Source: Novosphingobium sp. JCM 18896 (GTDB lineage: Bacteria; Pseudomonadota; Alphaproteobacteria; Sphingomonadales; Sphingomonadaceae). Taken from it: DNA of 64,000 nt. The translations under genes were made by a program, and so were the position numbers. Shown here piece by piece: positions 47,201 to 55,170 of the stretch. How positions within the stretch are numbered: position 1 is the first letter of the stretch; the number at the start of each line of letters is the position of its first letter. Where the stretch lies: assembly GCF_025938095.1 (NCBI RefSeq), contig NZ_JAPCZF010000004.1, positions 496,001 through 560,000 on the forward strand, read 5' to 3'. Under the pieces are notes generated by a model. It was not told the origin of the DNA. It saw nothing but the letters and a program-made list of their open reading frames with translations, and searched no databases.

Positions 47201-47574
47201 AGGGCGTGCCGCGGCCCGGTCACGAACAATTGCGCCGGCACCACCCAATCGAGAGCCGCCGCATGCTGGCGCAATGAGACCAGGCCGGCGTCGTCGCCGG
47301 GCATGTAGAAGCCGATGCTCAGTGCCTTGCGGGACGATGCGCTGTGCCGGGCCGGCAGCCACGCGGCGAGGCGATGACGCAGGACCGTCGGCGTGAACCG
47401 CGCCGCGCGCGACGTCGGCAGCGGCAGAGCCAGGTCTCGCGCGCGCGGGACGGTCACCAGCGTGGTCGCAAAGACCAGGGCGCCGAGCAGGATGGTGCCG
47501 ATCAGCGTGGCGACCAGCCGCTTGGACCAGCGATCGCGGCGACCCGTCGGATCGAAGAAAATGGGTGCGCGCAT
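44269..47574 (-). CDS. Three-domain protein: GH18-like, polysaccharide deacetylase, GT2 glycosyltransferase
   Basis: 1101 residues. An N-terminal membrane helix (about 20-42); a GH18-like domain (about 85-400) with LVMDFEALP and LILMAYDQHWEGG; a NodB-type deacetylase (about 455-665) with TFDDGPDPTWTP, HSYTHPN and LLHDGGGDR; membrane helices; a family 2 glycosyltransferase (about 725-950) with VSVIIPAYNEE, ADDGSSDAT, DADTQFEP, EDQDLT and QRYRWAFGTLQ; then further helices. It resembles a fused PgaB/PgaC machine and likely makes and modifies an N-acetylhexosamine polymer at the inner membrane. The fusion puts synthesis, deacetylation and a hydrolase-like fold in one chain. Confidence 0.9.
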   Translation of the reverse strand: MRAPIFFDPTGRRDRWSKRLVATLIGTILLGALVFATTLVTVPRARDLALPLPTSRAARFTPTVLRHRLAAWLPARHSASSRKALSIGFYMPGDDAGLVSLRQHAAALDWVVPAQLFVTGPRHALSVQADPGFDRAIAGMKDAPQVLPMVQNFDDDRSSWDGTGAAALLRDSAQRRDLAARLAAFVTAHHDAGLVMDFEALPAGAMPDYLGFLGQVRRALPAGTSIAVTAPVDNPDWPIAALAKASDKLILMAYDQHWEGGTAGPIAAQDWFVSKVEHARQIIGADKLVVALGSYAYDWHGKTTDALSIEEAWLAAHDSEAPITFDAASGNSGFAYDENGEHHVVWMLDAAASSNQLTALGRLGLGDVALWRLGSEDPGFWSDLHAFRAGGLPDLSRLTALLGTDVEGSGEILRITATPTDGSRQVTRDAAGMIRDERYDTLPTPYVVQRAGAADPKLLALTFDDGPDPTWTPKILDELEHLHVPATFFVIGENALSQPGLLNRIIADGDELGNHSYTHPNLANASEPQTRLELNATQRLVEAYTGHRMSLFRAPYFGDAEPTTIDELGPALEAQRAGYTVVGLHVDPGDWQRPGTDAIVRQTLDQVHAATPTSSGNVILLHDGGGDRAETVAALPRIVAALKAEGYRFVPASQLVGVPPSQAMPRIAGQDLWAVRADVAIFVCLAALSALLAWLFYLAIALGVARAVVMAGLAWLQSRRLRADPPTFTPSVSVIIPAYNEERVIAASIARVLASDYPALQVIVADDGSSDATSRVVAAAFGDEPRVTLLRLANGGKAAALNRALLHATGEIVIALDADTQFEPLTIRRLARWFADPRIGAVAGDARVGNRVNLVARWQAIEYITAQNLERRALAGFDAMTVVPGAVGAWRRAALDCVGGYPEDTLAEDQDLTIAIQRAGWRVTYDPRATAWTEAPETFRALARQRYRWAFGTLQCLWKHRTILRQGRPSGLALVGLPQAWLFQIAFAVVSPLIDIALLISIVATALRVVQHGWAQTSGDVASMGLYWLAFTAIDVLCGWIAYRLDGNRARYPALLLVAQRIVYRQIMYWVVLRAIASAIGGWVVGWGKLERSGRVAAVPA

Positions 47575-47684
47575 GCGCTGGCCTCCGGTGCGGCATTGAC
47601 GCTGCGCCCTTAGCCCGCGCGACCTGCCGTCCGGCTGAGCGGAACCTTAAACTTTGGTCATCTTGGCCTGGGCCGCGCCGGCCG

Positions 47685-48053
47685 TCAGGTCGCGAGTGCG
47701 TAGGTGATCACGAAGCAGGCGGTGGTCAGCAGCAGCATGGCGGCGATGAAAGCCATGTCGGCCACGCGCTCCAGCCCGTGCAGGCGGCCGCCCGATTGCA
47801 CGCGCAGGGCGAAATAGGAGGTCAGCGTCGCCAGGAGAAACAGCACGGCATCGATCGACAGGAGATCGTCGGCCACCGTGCTGCCGCCATGGACCGCGAT
47901 CGATACGTGCAGCAGGCCGATGCCGGTCAGGCAGACGCCGACCATCGCCGCCGCAATCGGGCAGATCAGGCGGCAGGTGCGCTCGTCGAGCTCGGCACGA
48001 GCCCGCTCCGCGCGGCGGGCGTTGTCGCCGCTTGGCGGTTGTGATCGGGACAT
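47685..48053 (-). CDS. Small polytopic membrane protein
   Basis: 122 residues with about three membrane segments (LICPIAAAMVGVCLTGIGLLHV; LLSIDAVLFLLATLTSYFAL; MAFIAAMLLLTTACFVITYAL) after an Arg-rich N-terminus. The ATG at 48053 follows GGAGCG; longer in-frame sequence upstream lacks coding character. It lies just upstream of the three-domain polysaccharide gene on the same strand, 111 bp away, and could be a partner. No family assigned. Confidence 0.7.
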   Translation of the reverse strand: MSRSQPPSGDNARRAERARAELDERTCRLICPIAAAMVGVCLTGIGLLHVSIAVHGGSTVADDLLSIDAVLFLLATLTSYFALRVQSGGRLHGLERVADMAFIAAMLLLTTACFVITYALAT

Positions 48054-48225
48054 ACGACGCTCCGTAATATGACCGACCTTGCCGCAGACTGAAAGGAACG
48101 CGACTGCAAACCTTCGCCGCCGGCCGGATATCACGCGATGCGCTGAACCATCCTGATGCCGTTCTCCTTGAGCCGGCGACGGCACATCACACTAATCGTG
48201 GCAATCGCGCGATGAGATCGAAAGC

Positions 48226-49812
48226 TTACAGTCCCAACCTGGCCCTCACTTGCGGCTCCAGCTCCAGCACCCAGAACTGGCCGTTGCCCGACATGTAGAT
48301 CAGGCCGCGCGCTGCATCATAATGGCCGACGCCGCCATGGACCGGCACGCCGTGGTTGAAATAGGCGACCTCGACCGGCTTGGCCGGATTGCGGATATCA
48401 TAGAAGCGCAGGCCGGCGTTCCCGAAATTGACCATCGCGAAATGCGCGTTCATCGCGTCGTCGATCAGGTGGTAGGCGACGGTCGGATCGCGATCCGATG
48501 CCTTGCGCGCCGCACAGTTCTCCGGATCGTTGATCGCCAGCGTCAGCCGCGACACGTCGCGCGGACGGGTCGGCTGGGTGACCTCGGTAATGATCGCATC
48601 GAATGCCCAGCCCAGCCCGGTTGGCCGCGGATAGGGGCGGCAGGTGTCGCTCTTGCTGGCGGAAGCGGCCGCGAGGGCGGCGATGCTGGCGGTAGGCGGC
48701 GCGCCGGCAGCGGCGGGGCCGAGTTGGAGGGGACCGGTGCCGACCTCGTTCGAATGCAGCACGTATTCGCGGCTACCGACGCGGAACCAGTCGAGGCCAT
48801 GCCCCGGACCGTCGATCTCAGCCAACAGTTTTACCGGACGCTGGGAGACGTCGATGATGCGCATCGTGGTTCGCCCGTTCGATACCTTCGCACCGCTGCC
48901 GCCGGCCTGGTCCGCGATGAAGACGCGCTTGTCGTCGCCGCTGACGTCCGGCGAATGGGAAAGCTGTGGCCACAGCAGAAGGGTCTGCGCGCTGCTCGCG
49001 CCCAACCGCCAGTTGGCACCCCGAGCCGAATCCGGTTTGGCGGCATCCTCGCACAGGTCGAGACCGGCCTTGCGGGCGCCCTGATGGATGCCCTGCCAGG
49101 GGCCGGGGGATTGGGACAGGATTTCGCAGCGATAGTCGGTGACCTTCCAGCTGCTCGGGTCCTTGAGATTGCTGATGTCGACTTCCCACAGGCCCAGCGA
49201 GCCATAGACCTTGGTGCCGGCATGATTGACCCTGAGGTCGTGGGGCAGGATGCCGGTGCCACCGCCGCCGCCCAGCGGCGGGCTGATGCCGACGCTGAGC
49301 GGCGGCCATTTGATCTCGCCGAGCAGCACCGGGTTCTGGCAGTCTCTGATATCGTAGACCGAACTGCCCGACACCAGGATCGCCCGATCCTGGTTGACGA
49401 CGACGCGCATGGTCTCCGAACCATAGAGCACGGGAACGCTGCGGAGGTTCACGGGCTTGGCGGGATCGCTGACGTCGATGACATTGACGGCATTGGCCCC
49501 GCGAGGGCGCACGTAGGCGCATCGCCCGACACCCTGAACATTGCCGCCGATGGGCAGTTGTCCGACCAGCCGCACACCGCAGTTGAAGTTCGGCACCTGA
49601 CCTGCGGCCAGTACGCCGCTTGGAACGTCACCTTGAATGCCCGGTTCCTTGATGTCGCCCGGCCCACAGAGCGCGGGAGACGTGGCTGAAGCAGGTAGCG
49701 TCGCAGGCACTTGAGCCAGAGCCGCCGGCGTGGAAAGCGCGAGCGCCAAGATGAAGCTAGTCAGAGAAGCCGCTGGTTTTCCGGCAAGGCGGCTCTTGAA
49801 CGAATTAGCCAT
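48226..49812 (-). CDS. Secreted LVIVD-repeat-like protein
   Basis: 528 residues with a signal peptide (SLTSFILALALSTPAALAQ). Repeated beta motifs (NVIDVSDPAKPVNL; VYDIRDCQNPVLLGEI; MRIIDVSQRPVKLLAEI; FYDIRNPAKPVEVAYF) are typical of LVIVD propeller proteins; several cysteines (LCGPGD, NFNCGVR, YRCEIL, DLCEDA) suggest disulphides. It is presumably periplasmic or exported, with unknown function. The ATG at 49812 follows GGGGAG; a TTG at 49830 is possible. Confidence 0.8.
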   Translation of the reverse strand: MANSFKSRLAGKPAASLTSFILALALSTPAALAQVPATLPASATSPALCGPGDIKEPGIQGDVPSGVLAAGQVPNFNCGVRLVGQLPIGGNVQGVGRCAYVRPRGANAVNVIDVSDPAKPVNLRSVPVLYGSETMRVVVNQDRAILVSGSSVYDIRDCQNPVLLGEIKWPPLSVGISPPLGGGGGTGILPHDLRVNHAGTKVYGSLGLWEVDISNLKDPSSWKVTDYRCEILSQSPGPWQGIHQGARKAGLDLCEDAAKPDSARGANWRLGASSAQTLLLWPQLSHSPDVSGDDKRVFIADQAGGSGAKVSNGRTTMRIIDVSQRPVKLLAEIDGPGHGLDWFRVGSREYVLHSNEVGTGPLQLGPAAAGAPPTASIAALAAASASKSDTCRPYPRPTGLGWAFDAIITEVTQPTRPRDVSRLTLAINDPENCAARKASDRDPTVAYHLIDDAMNAHFAMVNFGNAGLRFYDIRNPAKPVEVAYFNHGVPVHGGVGHYDAARGLIYMSGNGQFWVLELEPQVRARLGL

Positions 49813-50141
49813 GACAACACTGCTCCCCAATAGTTCAAATTTTGTCTGATTTGACGGGGAGGGTGCTTATTTGTCAAGCGAGGGGCACTTGGTGACCCGT
49901 GTCGCGGGTGCTTGGCGGCATCGCCGACAAGCCGCCTTCCGATGTTCCGCTCATTCAGTTTCGAAATCTGCGGTCATCCGAGATGAGGTTTGAGAACGGC
50001 ATGCGGGTCGAGCCCTCGCAAAATCGCCGCCTTGGCCGGTCGCGCGGGTCGACATCGGTCGAGCCTCGGTACCTCGAGCTGCCCTGGCTACCGGCGTTTT
50101 CAAGTAGGGCGGACCGCCGCGGAAGCCTGCGAGCAGCGCGG
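49813..50141. other. Intergenic region without recognised gene
   Basis: 329 bp between the LVIVD-like gene start and the tRNA 3' end. The first 60 bp are AT-rich and probably hold the leftward promoter. The rest shows scattered GC-rich short repeats but no gene, integrase site or RNA I can support. Confidence 0.4.
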
Positions 50142-50234
50142 TGGCGGAGACGGAGGGATTCGAACCCTCGGTACCGGATTTACCAGTACGACGGTTTAGC
50201 AAACCGTTGGTTTCAGCCACTCACCCACGTCTCC
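50142..50234 (-). tRNA. tRNA-Ser (anticodon GCT)
   Basis: On the minus strand: acceptor GGAGACG paired with CGTCTCC, anticodon stem ACGGT/ACCGT with loop TTGCTAA giving anticodon GCT, a long variable arm (class II) with stem GTACTGG/CCGGTAC, T-loop GGTTCGAATCC, and an encoded CCA at 50144-50142. It reads Ser AGC/AGU codons. No integrase or duplicated attachment sequence lies next to it. Confidence 0.95.
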
Positions 50235-50387
50235 GGATCGCAGCGGCGAGGGCGCGCTATAGCGAGGGGTTTTGGACCCGGCAAGGGGGGCTTCGCGCAA
50301 TTCGCGCAAATGTCTTTCGGGAGTGTTCGGCGGGAACATTCGCCCGGTTGCCGGGCTATGGCCCATGAAGCACTATTGTGAGCACTT

Positions 50388-51935
50388 ATGGCCACTTCCA
50401 ACGCGAAACTCATCGTCCGCCCGGCGCTGTCGGTCGACGCCAAGGCGATCGCCGCGCTGTCGACCAAGGTCTATGGCCGCGCCGACGCCTTCACCGCCGC
50501 GCAGATCCGCGGGCTCATCAACAATTTCCCCGAGGGACAGATCGTCGCCGAATACGAAGGCACGATCGTCGGTCATGCCGCCACGCTGATCGTCAGCTCG
50601 AAGCAGGCCTTCGCGCCGCATAGCTGGAACGAGATCACCGGTGACGGCTATGGCCGGGTGCCGCCCGACAACGGCGACGTGCTCTACGGCATGGAGGTCT
50701 GCGTCGATCCCGACTTCCGCCGCCTGCGCATCGGCGAGCGGTTCTATCGCAAGCGCAAGGAACTGTGCCAGGAGTTCGAGCTCAAGGGCATCGTCATCGT
50801 CGGGCGCATGCCCGGCTATGCGCGCAAGAAGCGGCAATATCCCGATCCGCAGGCCTATGTCGAAGCCGTGGTCGAGAAACAGGTGCGCGACCAGGTCATC
50901 AACTTCCAGCTCAACCAGGGTTTCAGCCCGCGCGGCCTGTTGCCGGGCTACATTCCCGAGGACAAGGCCAGCGGTGGCAACGGCCTGGTGATGTTCTGGC
51001 CCAATCCGCTCGCGCCCGAGGAGACTACGGTCAAGATCCATCGCCGCAAGGCGCGGCTGCCCTCGTCGGTGCGCGTCGCCACGGTGCAGTTCCAGATGCG
51101 ACGCATCTCGAAGATCGACGAGTTCGAGGAACAGGTCGAATACTGGGTCGACGTCGCCGCCGACTACAACGCCGACTTCGTCTGCTTCCCCGAGCTGTTC
51201 ACGCTCGAGCTGCTGTCGATCCCCGAGAAGAAGCTCGAGCCGGCCCAGGCGATCGAATGGATCGCCGACTATACCGAGCGCTTCGTCGCCTTCATGGAAA
51301 AGCTCGCGGTCAGCTACAACATCAACATCATCGGCGGCTCGCACCCGACGCGGATGGACAACGGCGACATCCGCAACATCGCCTACGTGTTCCTGCGCGA
51401 CGGCTCGGTCCACACCCAGGACAAGCTCCACCCGACCCCTTCCGAGCGGCGCTGGTGGAACATCAAGGGCGGCCACGGCGCCAATGTCATCATCACCGAC
51501 TGCGGGCCGATCGGTGTCATGATCTGCTACGATTCGGAATTCCCCGAACTCGCGCGGCACTTGACCAACCAGGGGGCGCTGCTGCTGTTCGTGCCGTTCT
51601 GCACCGACGAGCGGCGTGGCTACCTGCGCGTGCGCTATTGCTGCCATGCGCGTGCGGTCGAGAACCAGTGCTACGTCGTCACCTCGGGCGTGGTCGGCAA
51701 CATCCCGAACGTCGAGAACATGGACGTGCACTATGCCGAAAGCGCGATCCTGACGCCGTCGGACTTCGCCTTCGCGCGCGACGGCGTCGCCGCGGACACC
51801 GCGCCGAACACCGAGACGATCGCGATCGCTGACCTCAGCCTCGACGACCTGCTGACCAGCCGGCGCTCGGGTGTGGTGCAGAACCTGCACGATCGGCGGT
51901 TCGATCTGTACCGGGTGACCTGGCGCGAAAAGTAG
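50388..51935 (+). CDS. Bifunctional GNAT acetyltransferase/carbon-nitrogen hydrolase
   Basis: 515 residues. An N-terminal GNAT domain (about 1-200; YGMEVCVDPDFRRLRIGERFYRKR) is fused to a nitrilase-superfamily domain (about 225-515) with the catalytic triad Glu in CFPELFTLE, Lys in DKLHPTPSE and Cys in ICYDSEFPE. Such fusions occur widely in proteobacteria; an amidase or acyl-transfer role on a small nitrogen compound is likely but unassigned. Stand-alone gene. Confidence 0.92.
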   Translation: MATSNAKLIVRPALSVDAKAIAALSTKVYGRADAFTAAQIRGLINNFPEGQIVAEYEGTIVGHAATLIVSSKQAFAPHSWNEITGDGYGRVPPDNGDVLYGMEVCVDPDFRRLRIGERFYRKRKELCQEFELKGIVIVGRMPGYARKKRQYPDPQAYVEAVVEKQVRDQVINFQLNQGFSPRGLLPGYIPEDKASGGNGLVMFWPNPLAPEETTVKIHRRKARLPSSVRVATVQFQMRRISKIDEFEEQVEYWVDVAADYNADFVCFPELFTLELLSIPEKKLEPAQAIEWIADYTERFVAFMEKLAVSYNINIIGGSHPTRMDNGDIRNIAYVFLRDGSVHTQDKLHPTPSERRWWNIKGGHGANVIITDCGPIGVMICYDSEFPELARHLTNQGALLLFVPFCTDERRGYLRVRYCCHARAVENQCYVVTSGVVGNIPNVENMDVHYAESAILTPSDFAFARDGVAADTAPNTETIAIADLSLDDLLTSRRSGVVQNLHDRRFDLYRVTWREK

Positions 51936-52128
51936 GGTGAACTTGCCGGCCTCGTCGTCCGGTTCGGCCGGCTGAACGGGCGAGAACGACTCGCCTGGCC
52001 GCAATTTCGATTCGCCTCGTCGCGGCCTCGTTGCGGCGGCGCGGGTAACTGTCTGTTAACCATAATGGGTGCAGGCAGGCCTCACGAATTGGTCCAGGAC
52101 GGACTGCCTGGGTACGGAGGCAAGCACG

Positions 52129-52893
52129 ATGGTGCGCAACACTTCTCTCTGGCCGACGGTCATCAGCATCGCATCGGCTTTCGCAATGACGGCGTCGCCC
52201 GTGGCGGCGCAGATCCGCCCGGTCGACCCCGACGCGATCGATGGCGATCTCTCGGCGCCGCGGGCCGCACCTGTCACGACCCCGAGTACGCCCACGCCGG
52301 CTTCTCCGACGATCGCCGCCGATCCAGTCTACAACGCACCGCTGAGCAATCCGGGCGTTCCGGGCGCGGCGCCGACGCTCCCGCCCGTGGCGATCCCGAC
52401 CAATGGCAGCAACACCTTCCACAAGGACGACCTGATCGGCGCGGCCGAAGGCGTGTTCGGCAAGGGCGCGCAGGGCCTCGCGCAGATGATCGAGGACGTG
52501 CTCAAGAAGCAGGGTGAGCCCAACGGCTACATCGTCGGTCGCGAGGGCGGCGGCGCTTTCGTCGTCGGCCTGCGCTATGGCTCGGGCACGCTCCACCACA
52601 AAGTCGAGGGTCAGCGTCCGGTCTACTGGACCGGTCCGTCGATCGGCTTCGACGCCGGCGCCAATGCGGGCAACGCCTTCGTTCTCGTCTACAACCTCTA
52701 CGACACCCAGGACCTCTACAAGCGCTATGGTGCGGGCGAGGGCCAGGCCTATCTCGTCGGCGGCTTCAACGTTTCCTACCTGCGCCGCGGTAACGTGGTG
52801 CTGGTGCCCGTGCGCATGGGCGCGGGTCTGCGGCTGGGCATCAATGCCGGCTACATGAAGTTTTCCGACAAGCAGAAGTGGCTGCCGTTCTGA
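52129..52893 (+). CDS. EipA-like cell-envelope protein (DUF1134)
   Basis: 254 residues: signal peptide (SIASAFAMTASPVAAQ), a Pro/Thr-rich linker (about 40-95), then the DUF1134 domain (about 105-254) beginning FHKDDLIGAAEGVFGKGAQGL and including GLRYGSGTLHHK, PVYWTGPSIGFDAG and the C-terminal GLRLGINAGYMKFS. In Brucella EipA maintains envelope integrity, so a periplasmic envelope role is expected. GGAGG precedes the ATG. Confidence 0.88.
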   Translation: MVRNTSLWPTVISIASAFAMTASPVAAQIRPVDPDAIDGDLSAPRAAPVTTPSTPTPASPTIAADPVYNAPLSNPGVPGAAPTLPPVAIPTNGSNTFHKDDLIGAAEGVFGKGAQGLAQMIEDVLKKQGEPNGYIVGREGGGAFVVGLRYGSGTLHHKVEGQRPVYWTGPSIGFDAGANAGNAFVLVYNLYDTQDLYKRYGAGEGQAYLVGGFNVSYLRRGNVVLVPVRMGAGLRLGINAGYMKFSDKQKWLPF

Positions 52894-52937
52894 GCCGCCA
52901 GCGGGCGGCGCGTCACAAGATTACGACGAATTCACAA

Positions 52938-52954
52938 ATGTAACATTGTCACAT
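52938..52954. promoter_or_regulatory. Zur-like dyad upstream of the receptor
   Basis: ATGTAACATTGTCACAT is a 17-bp imperfect palindrome with one mismatched pair, 28 bp before the receptor ATG. It keeps the ATGT-n9-ACAT framework of known Zur boxes, and the receptor is ZnuD-like, so zinc-responsive repression is plausible. It is AT-rich against a GC-rich background. Confidence 0.5.
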
Positions 52955-52981
52955 GGGTTGGGCTGGCGTAACGGCGGCCTT

Positions 52982-55114
52982 ATGGCGACGATATATTATC
53001 ACACCGATTCGCGGCTTCGGCGTTCCCTTCTGGGCGCCGGGGCCGTCCTTTCCATCTTGCTGGTCCCGATGGCCGCGCGTGCGGAGGAGGCCGCATCGCC
53101 GCCTGATGACGCGGATCAGGCCGGCGAACCCGCCTTCCACCGCGAGAAGAGCACCGAGATCGTCGTTACCGGCGGTCTGCGCAATGCGCGACAGGACATG
53201 CTCTCGGGCGTGGCCGTGGTCCAGGCGGAGGCGCTGACCCAGGCGCTGCGCCCCTCGATCGGTGAAACCCTGGCCCATACCCCCGGTGCTTCGGCAACCT
53301 CCTTCGGCCCGACCGCCTCGCGCCCCGTTCTCCGAGGCCTCCAGGGCGAGCGCGTGCGTCTGCTGACCGACGGGCTCGGCGCGATCGACGTGTCGAACAC
53401 CTCGGTCGATCACGCGGCCGTGGTCAATCCGCTGCTGGCCGAGCGTATCGAGGTGCTACGCGGACCGCAGTCGCTGCTCTACGGCTCCTCGGCGATCGGC
53501 GGCGTGGTCAACGTCATCGACCGCCGCATTCCCGTGACCGTGCCCGACGAGGCTTTCCACGCCGGCGCACTGGCGACCTACGGTTCGGCGGCTAACGAGC
53601 GTTCGGTTGCGGGCGCGGTCGACGTGCCCGTGTCGGGGCGCTGGGTGGTCCACGTCGACGGCAGCTATACCAAGACCGACGATATCAAGATCGGCGATTA
53701 TGCGCTATCGCCGGCGCTGCGGGCGGAAGCGCTGGCTTCGGGCTTTGCCGAGAACGCCGCCGTGCGCGGCAAGCTTCCCAACAGCGCCAGCGAGACTTGG
53801 GCCGCGGGCGCCGGCGCTGCCTATATCGACGAGGGCGGCTCGATCGGCGTGTCCTATGGCCACTACGACAGCCTTTACGGCATTCCTGTGCGCTATGCGA
53901 CGCAGCCGGGGCAGGAGCAGGAAGCGCCGCGGCTCAGTCTCAAGCAGGACCGCGTCGATGCCCGCGCCGAGATCAACGCCGGCGGCGATCTGATCGACAA
54001 GATCGGTCTGCGCCTCGGCTATGCCGACTACAGCCACTTCGAACTCGAGGAAGACGGCGAAATCGGTACGGCCTTCTACAACAAGGGGCTCGAAGGACGG
54101 CTCGAGCTGACCCAGGCCAAGCGCGGTGCTTGGCGCGGTGTCACCGGCGCACAGTTCTTCGCGCGCGACTTCAACGTCATCGGCGAAGAGGCCTTCCTGC
54201 CGAAGAACAAGACCCAGCAGATCGGCCTCTTCACCCTGCAGCAGCTCGACTACGGCGCGTTCAAGGTCGAAGCCGGCGGGCGGTTCGAGCATTCGACCTT
54301 GCGCGCCGCGCCGGGTGACGACCAGCCGCAGTTCTTCGCGGGTGAGCGCAGTTTCGATGCCTTTTCGGGTTCGCTCGGCGCGTCCTACGTGATCGCGCCG
54401 AACTGGCGTTTCGGCGTCAACCTTTCGCGCACCGAGCGCGCGCCTTCGGCCGAGGAGCTCTTCGCCAACGGCCCGCACGCGGGGACCGAGGCCTTCGAGG
54501 TCGGCGATCCCGACTTCAAGAGCGAGCGCGCCTGGAGCGTCGAGGCGATCCTGCGCGGCAGCGGCGAGAACTACACGTTCGAGGCCTCGGCCTATCACTC
54601 GTGGTTCTCGAACTTCATCTACCAGGACCTGACCGGCGAAGTCGAAGACGGCTTGCCCGTCTACGCCTTCCGCCAGGCCGATGCGCGCTACTACGGTTTC
54701 GAGGCGCAAGGTTCGGTGGTGCTGGCGCGGATCGGCGATGCCACGATCGGAGCCGATGCCCTGGCCGACTACGTCCATGCAACGATCAAGGGCGCGGGCC
54801 CCGCGCCGCGGATTCCGCCGCTGCGCATGCTCGGCGGCGTGTCCTACAAGGCGCGGATTTTCGACCTGCGCGGCGAGGTCGAACGCGTCTCGGCGCAGGA
54901 CCGTATCTCGCCGTTCGAGACCCGCACGCCCGGCTACACGATGGTCAATGCCGAGCTCAACGTGCGGCCTTGGGGGCTCGACCATCCGCTGACCTTGGCG
55001 CTCTCGGCGAACAACATCTTCGACGTGAACGCGCGCCGTCATGCCTCAGTGCTCAAGGACTATGCGCCACTCGCCGGGCGCGACATCCGCGTCACGGCGC
55101 GGGTGAATTTCTGA
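52982..55114 (+). CDS. TonB-dependent receptor, ZnuD-like
   Basis: 710 residues with a signal peptide (LLGAGAVLSILLVPMAARA), a plug starting at EIVVTGGLRN (about residue 59) and including RPVLRGLQGERVRLLTDGL and IEVLRGPQSLLYGSSAIGGVVNVID, then the barrel ending DIRVTARVNF. The plug pattern LRGL-GERVRLL-DG-GAIDVS-SVDHA-VNPL is characteristic of ZnuD-type zinc receptors. The ATG at 52982 was chosen because the operator candidate occupies the upstream in-frame sequence. Confidence 0.88.
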   Translation: MATIYYHTDSRLRRSLLGAGAVLSILLVPMAARAEEAASPPDDADQAGEPAFHREKSTEIVVTGGLRNARQDMLSGVAVVQAEALTQALRPSIGETLAHTPGASATSFGPTASRPVLRGLQGERVRLLTDGLGAIDVSNTSVDHAAVVNPLLAERIEVLRGPQSLLYGSSAIGGVVNVIDRRIPVTVPDEAFHAGALATYGSAANERSVAGAVDVPVSGRWVVHVDGSYTKTDDIKIGDYALSPALRAEALASGFAENAAVRGKLPNSASETWAAGAGAAYIDEGGSIGVSYGHYDSLYGIPVRYATQPGQEQEAPRLSLKQDRVDARAEINAGGDLIDKIGLRLGYADYSHFELEEDGEIGTAFYNKGLEGRLELTQAKRGAWRGVTGAQFFARDFNVIGEEAFLPKNKTQQIGLFTLQQLDYGAFKVEAGGRFEHSTLRAAPGDDQPQFFAGERSFDAFSGSLGASYVIAPNWRFGVNLSRTERAPSAEELFANGPHAGTEAFEVGDPDFKSERAWSVEAILRGSGENYTFEASAYHSWFSNFIYQDLTGEVEDGLPVYAFRQADARYYGFEAQGSVVLARIGDATIGADALADYVHATIKGAGPAPRIPPLRMLGGVSYKARIFDLRGEVERVSAQDRISPFETRTPGYTMVNAELNVRPWGLDHPLTLALSANNIFDVNARRHASVLKDYAPLAGRDIRVTARVNF

Positions 55115-55134
55115 ACAGGCCGCCAAACCCCTTG

Positions 55135-55154
55135 CCCCCGGCCACTCCCGGGGG
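55135..55154 (+). terminator. GC-rich hairpin after the receptor gene
   Basis: CCCCCGG-n6-CCGGGGG lies 20 bp after the receptor stop and just before the aminotransferase ribosome-binding site. No T-run follows, so it is a weak terminator or attenuator candidate. Confidence 0.45.
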
Positions 55155-55170
55155 TTAAGGGCCCGCCGTC

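Noticed and set aside
50142..50234. tRNA-Ser as an integration site for a genomic island
   Set aside because: No integrase, no repeated tRNA 3' end and ordinary housekeeping genes on its right side.
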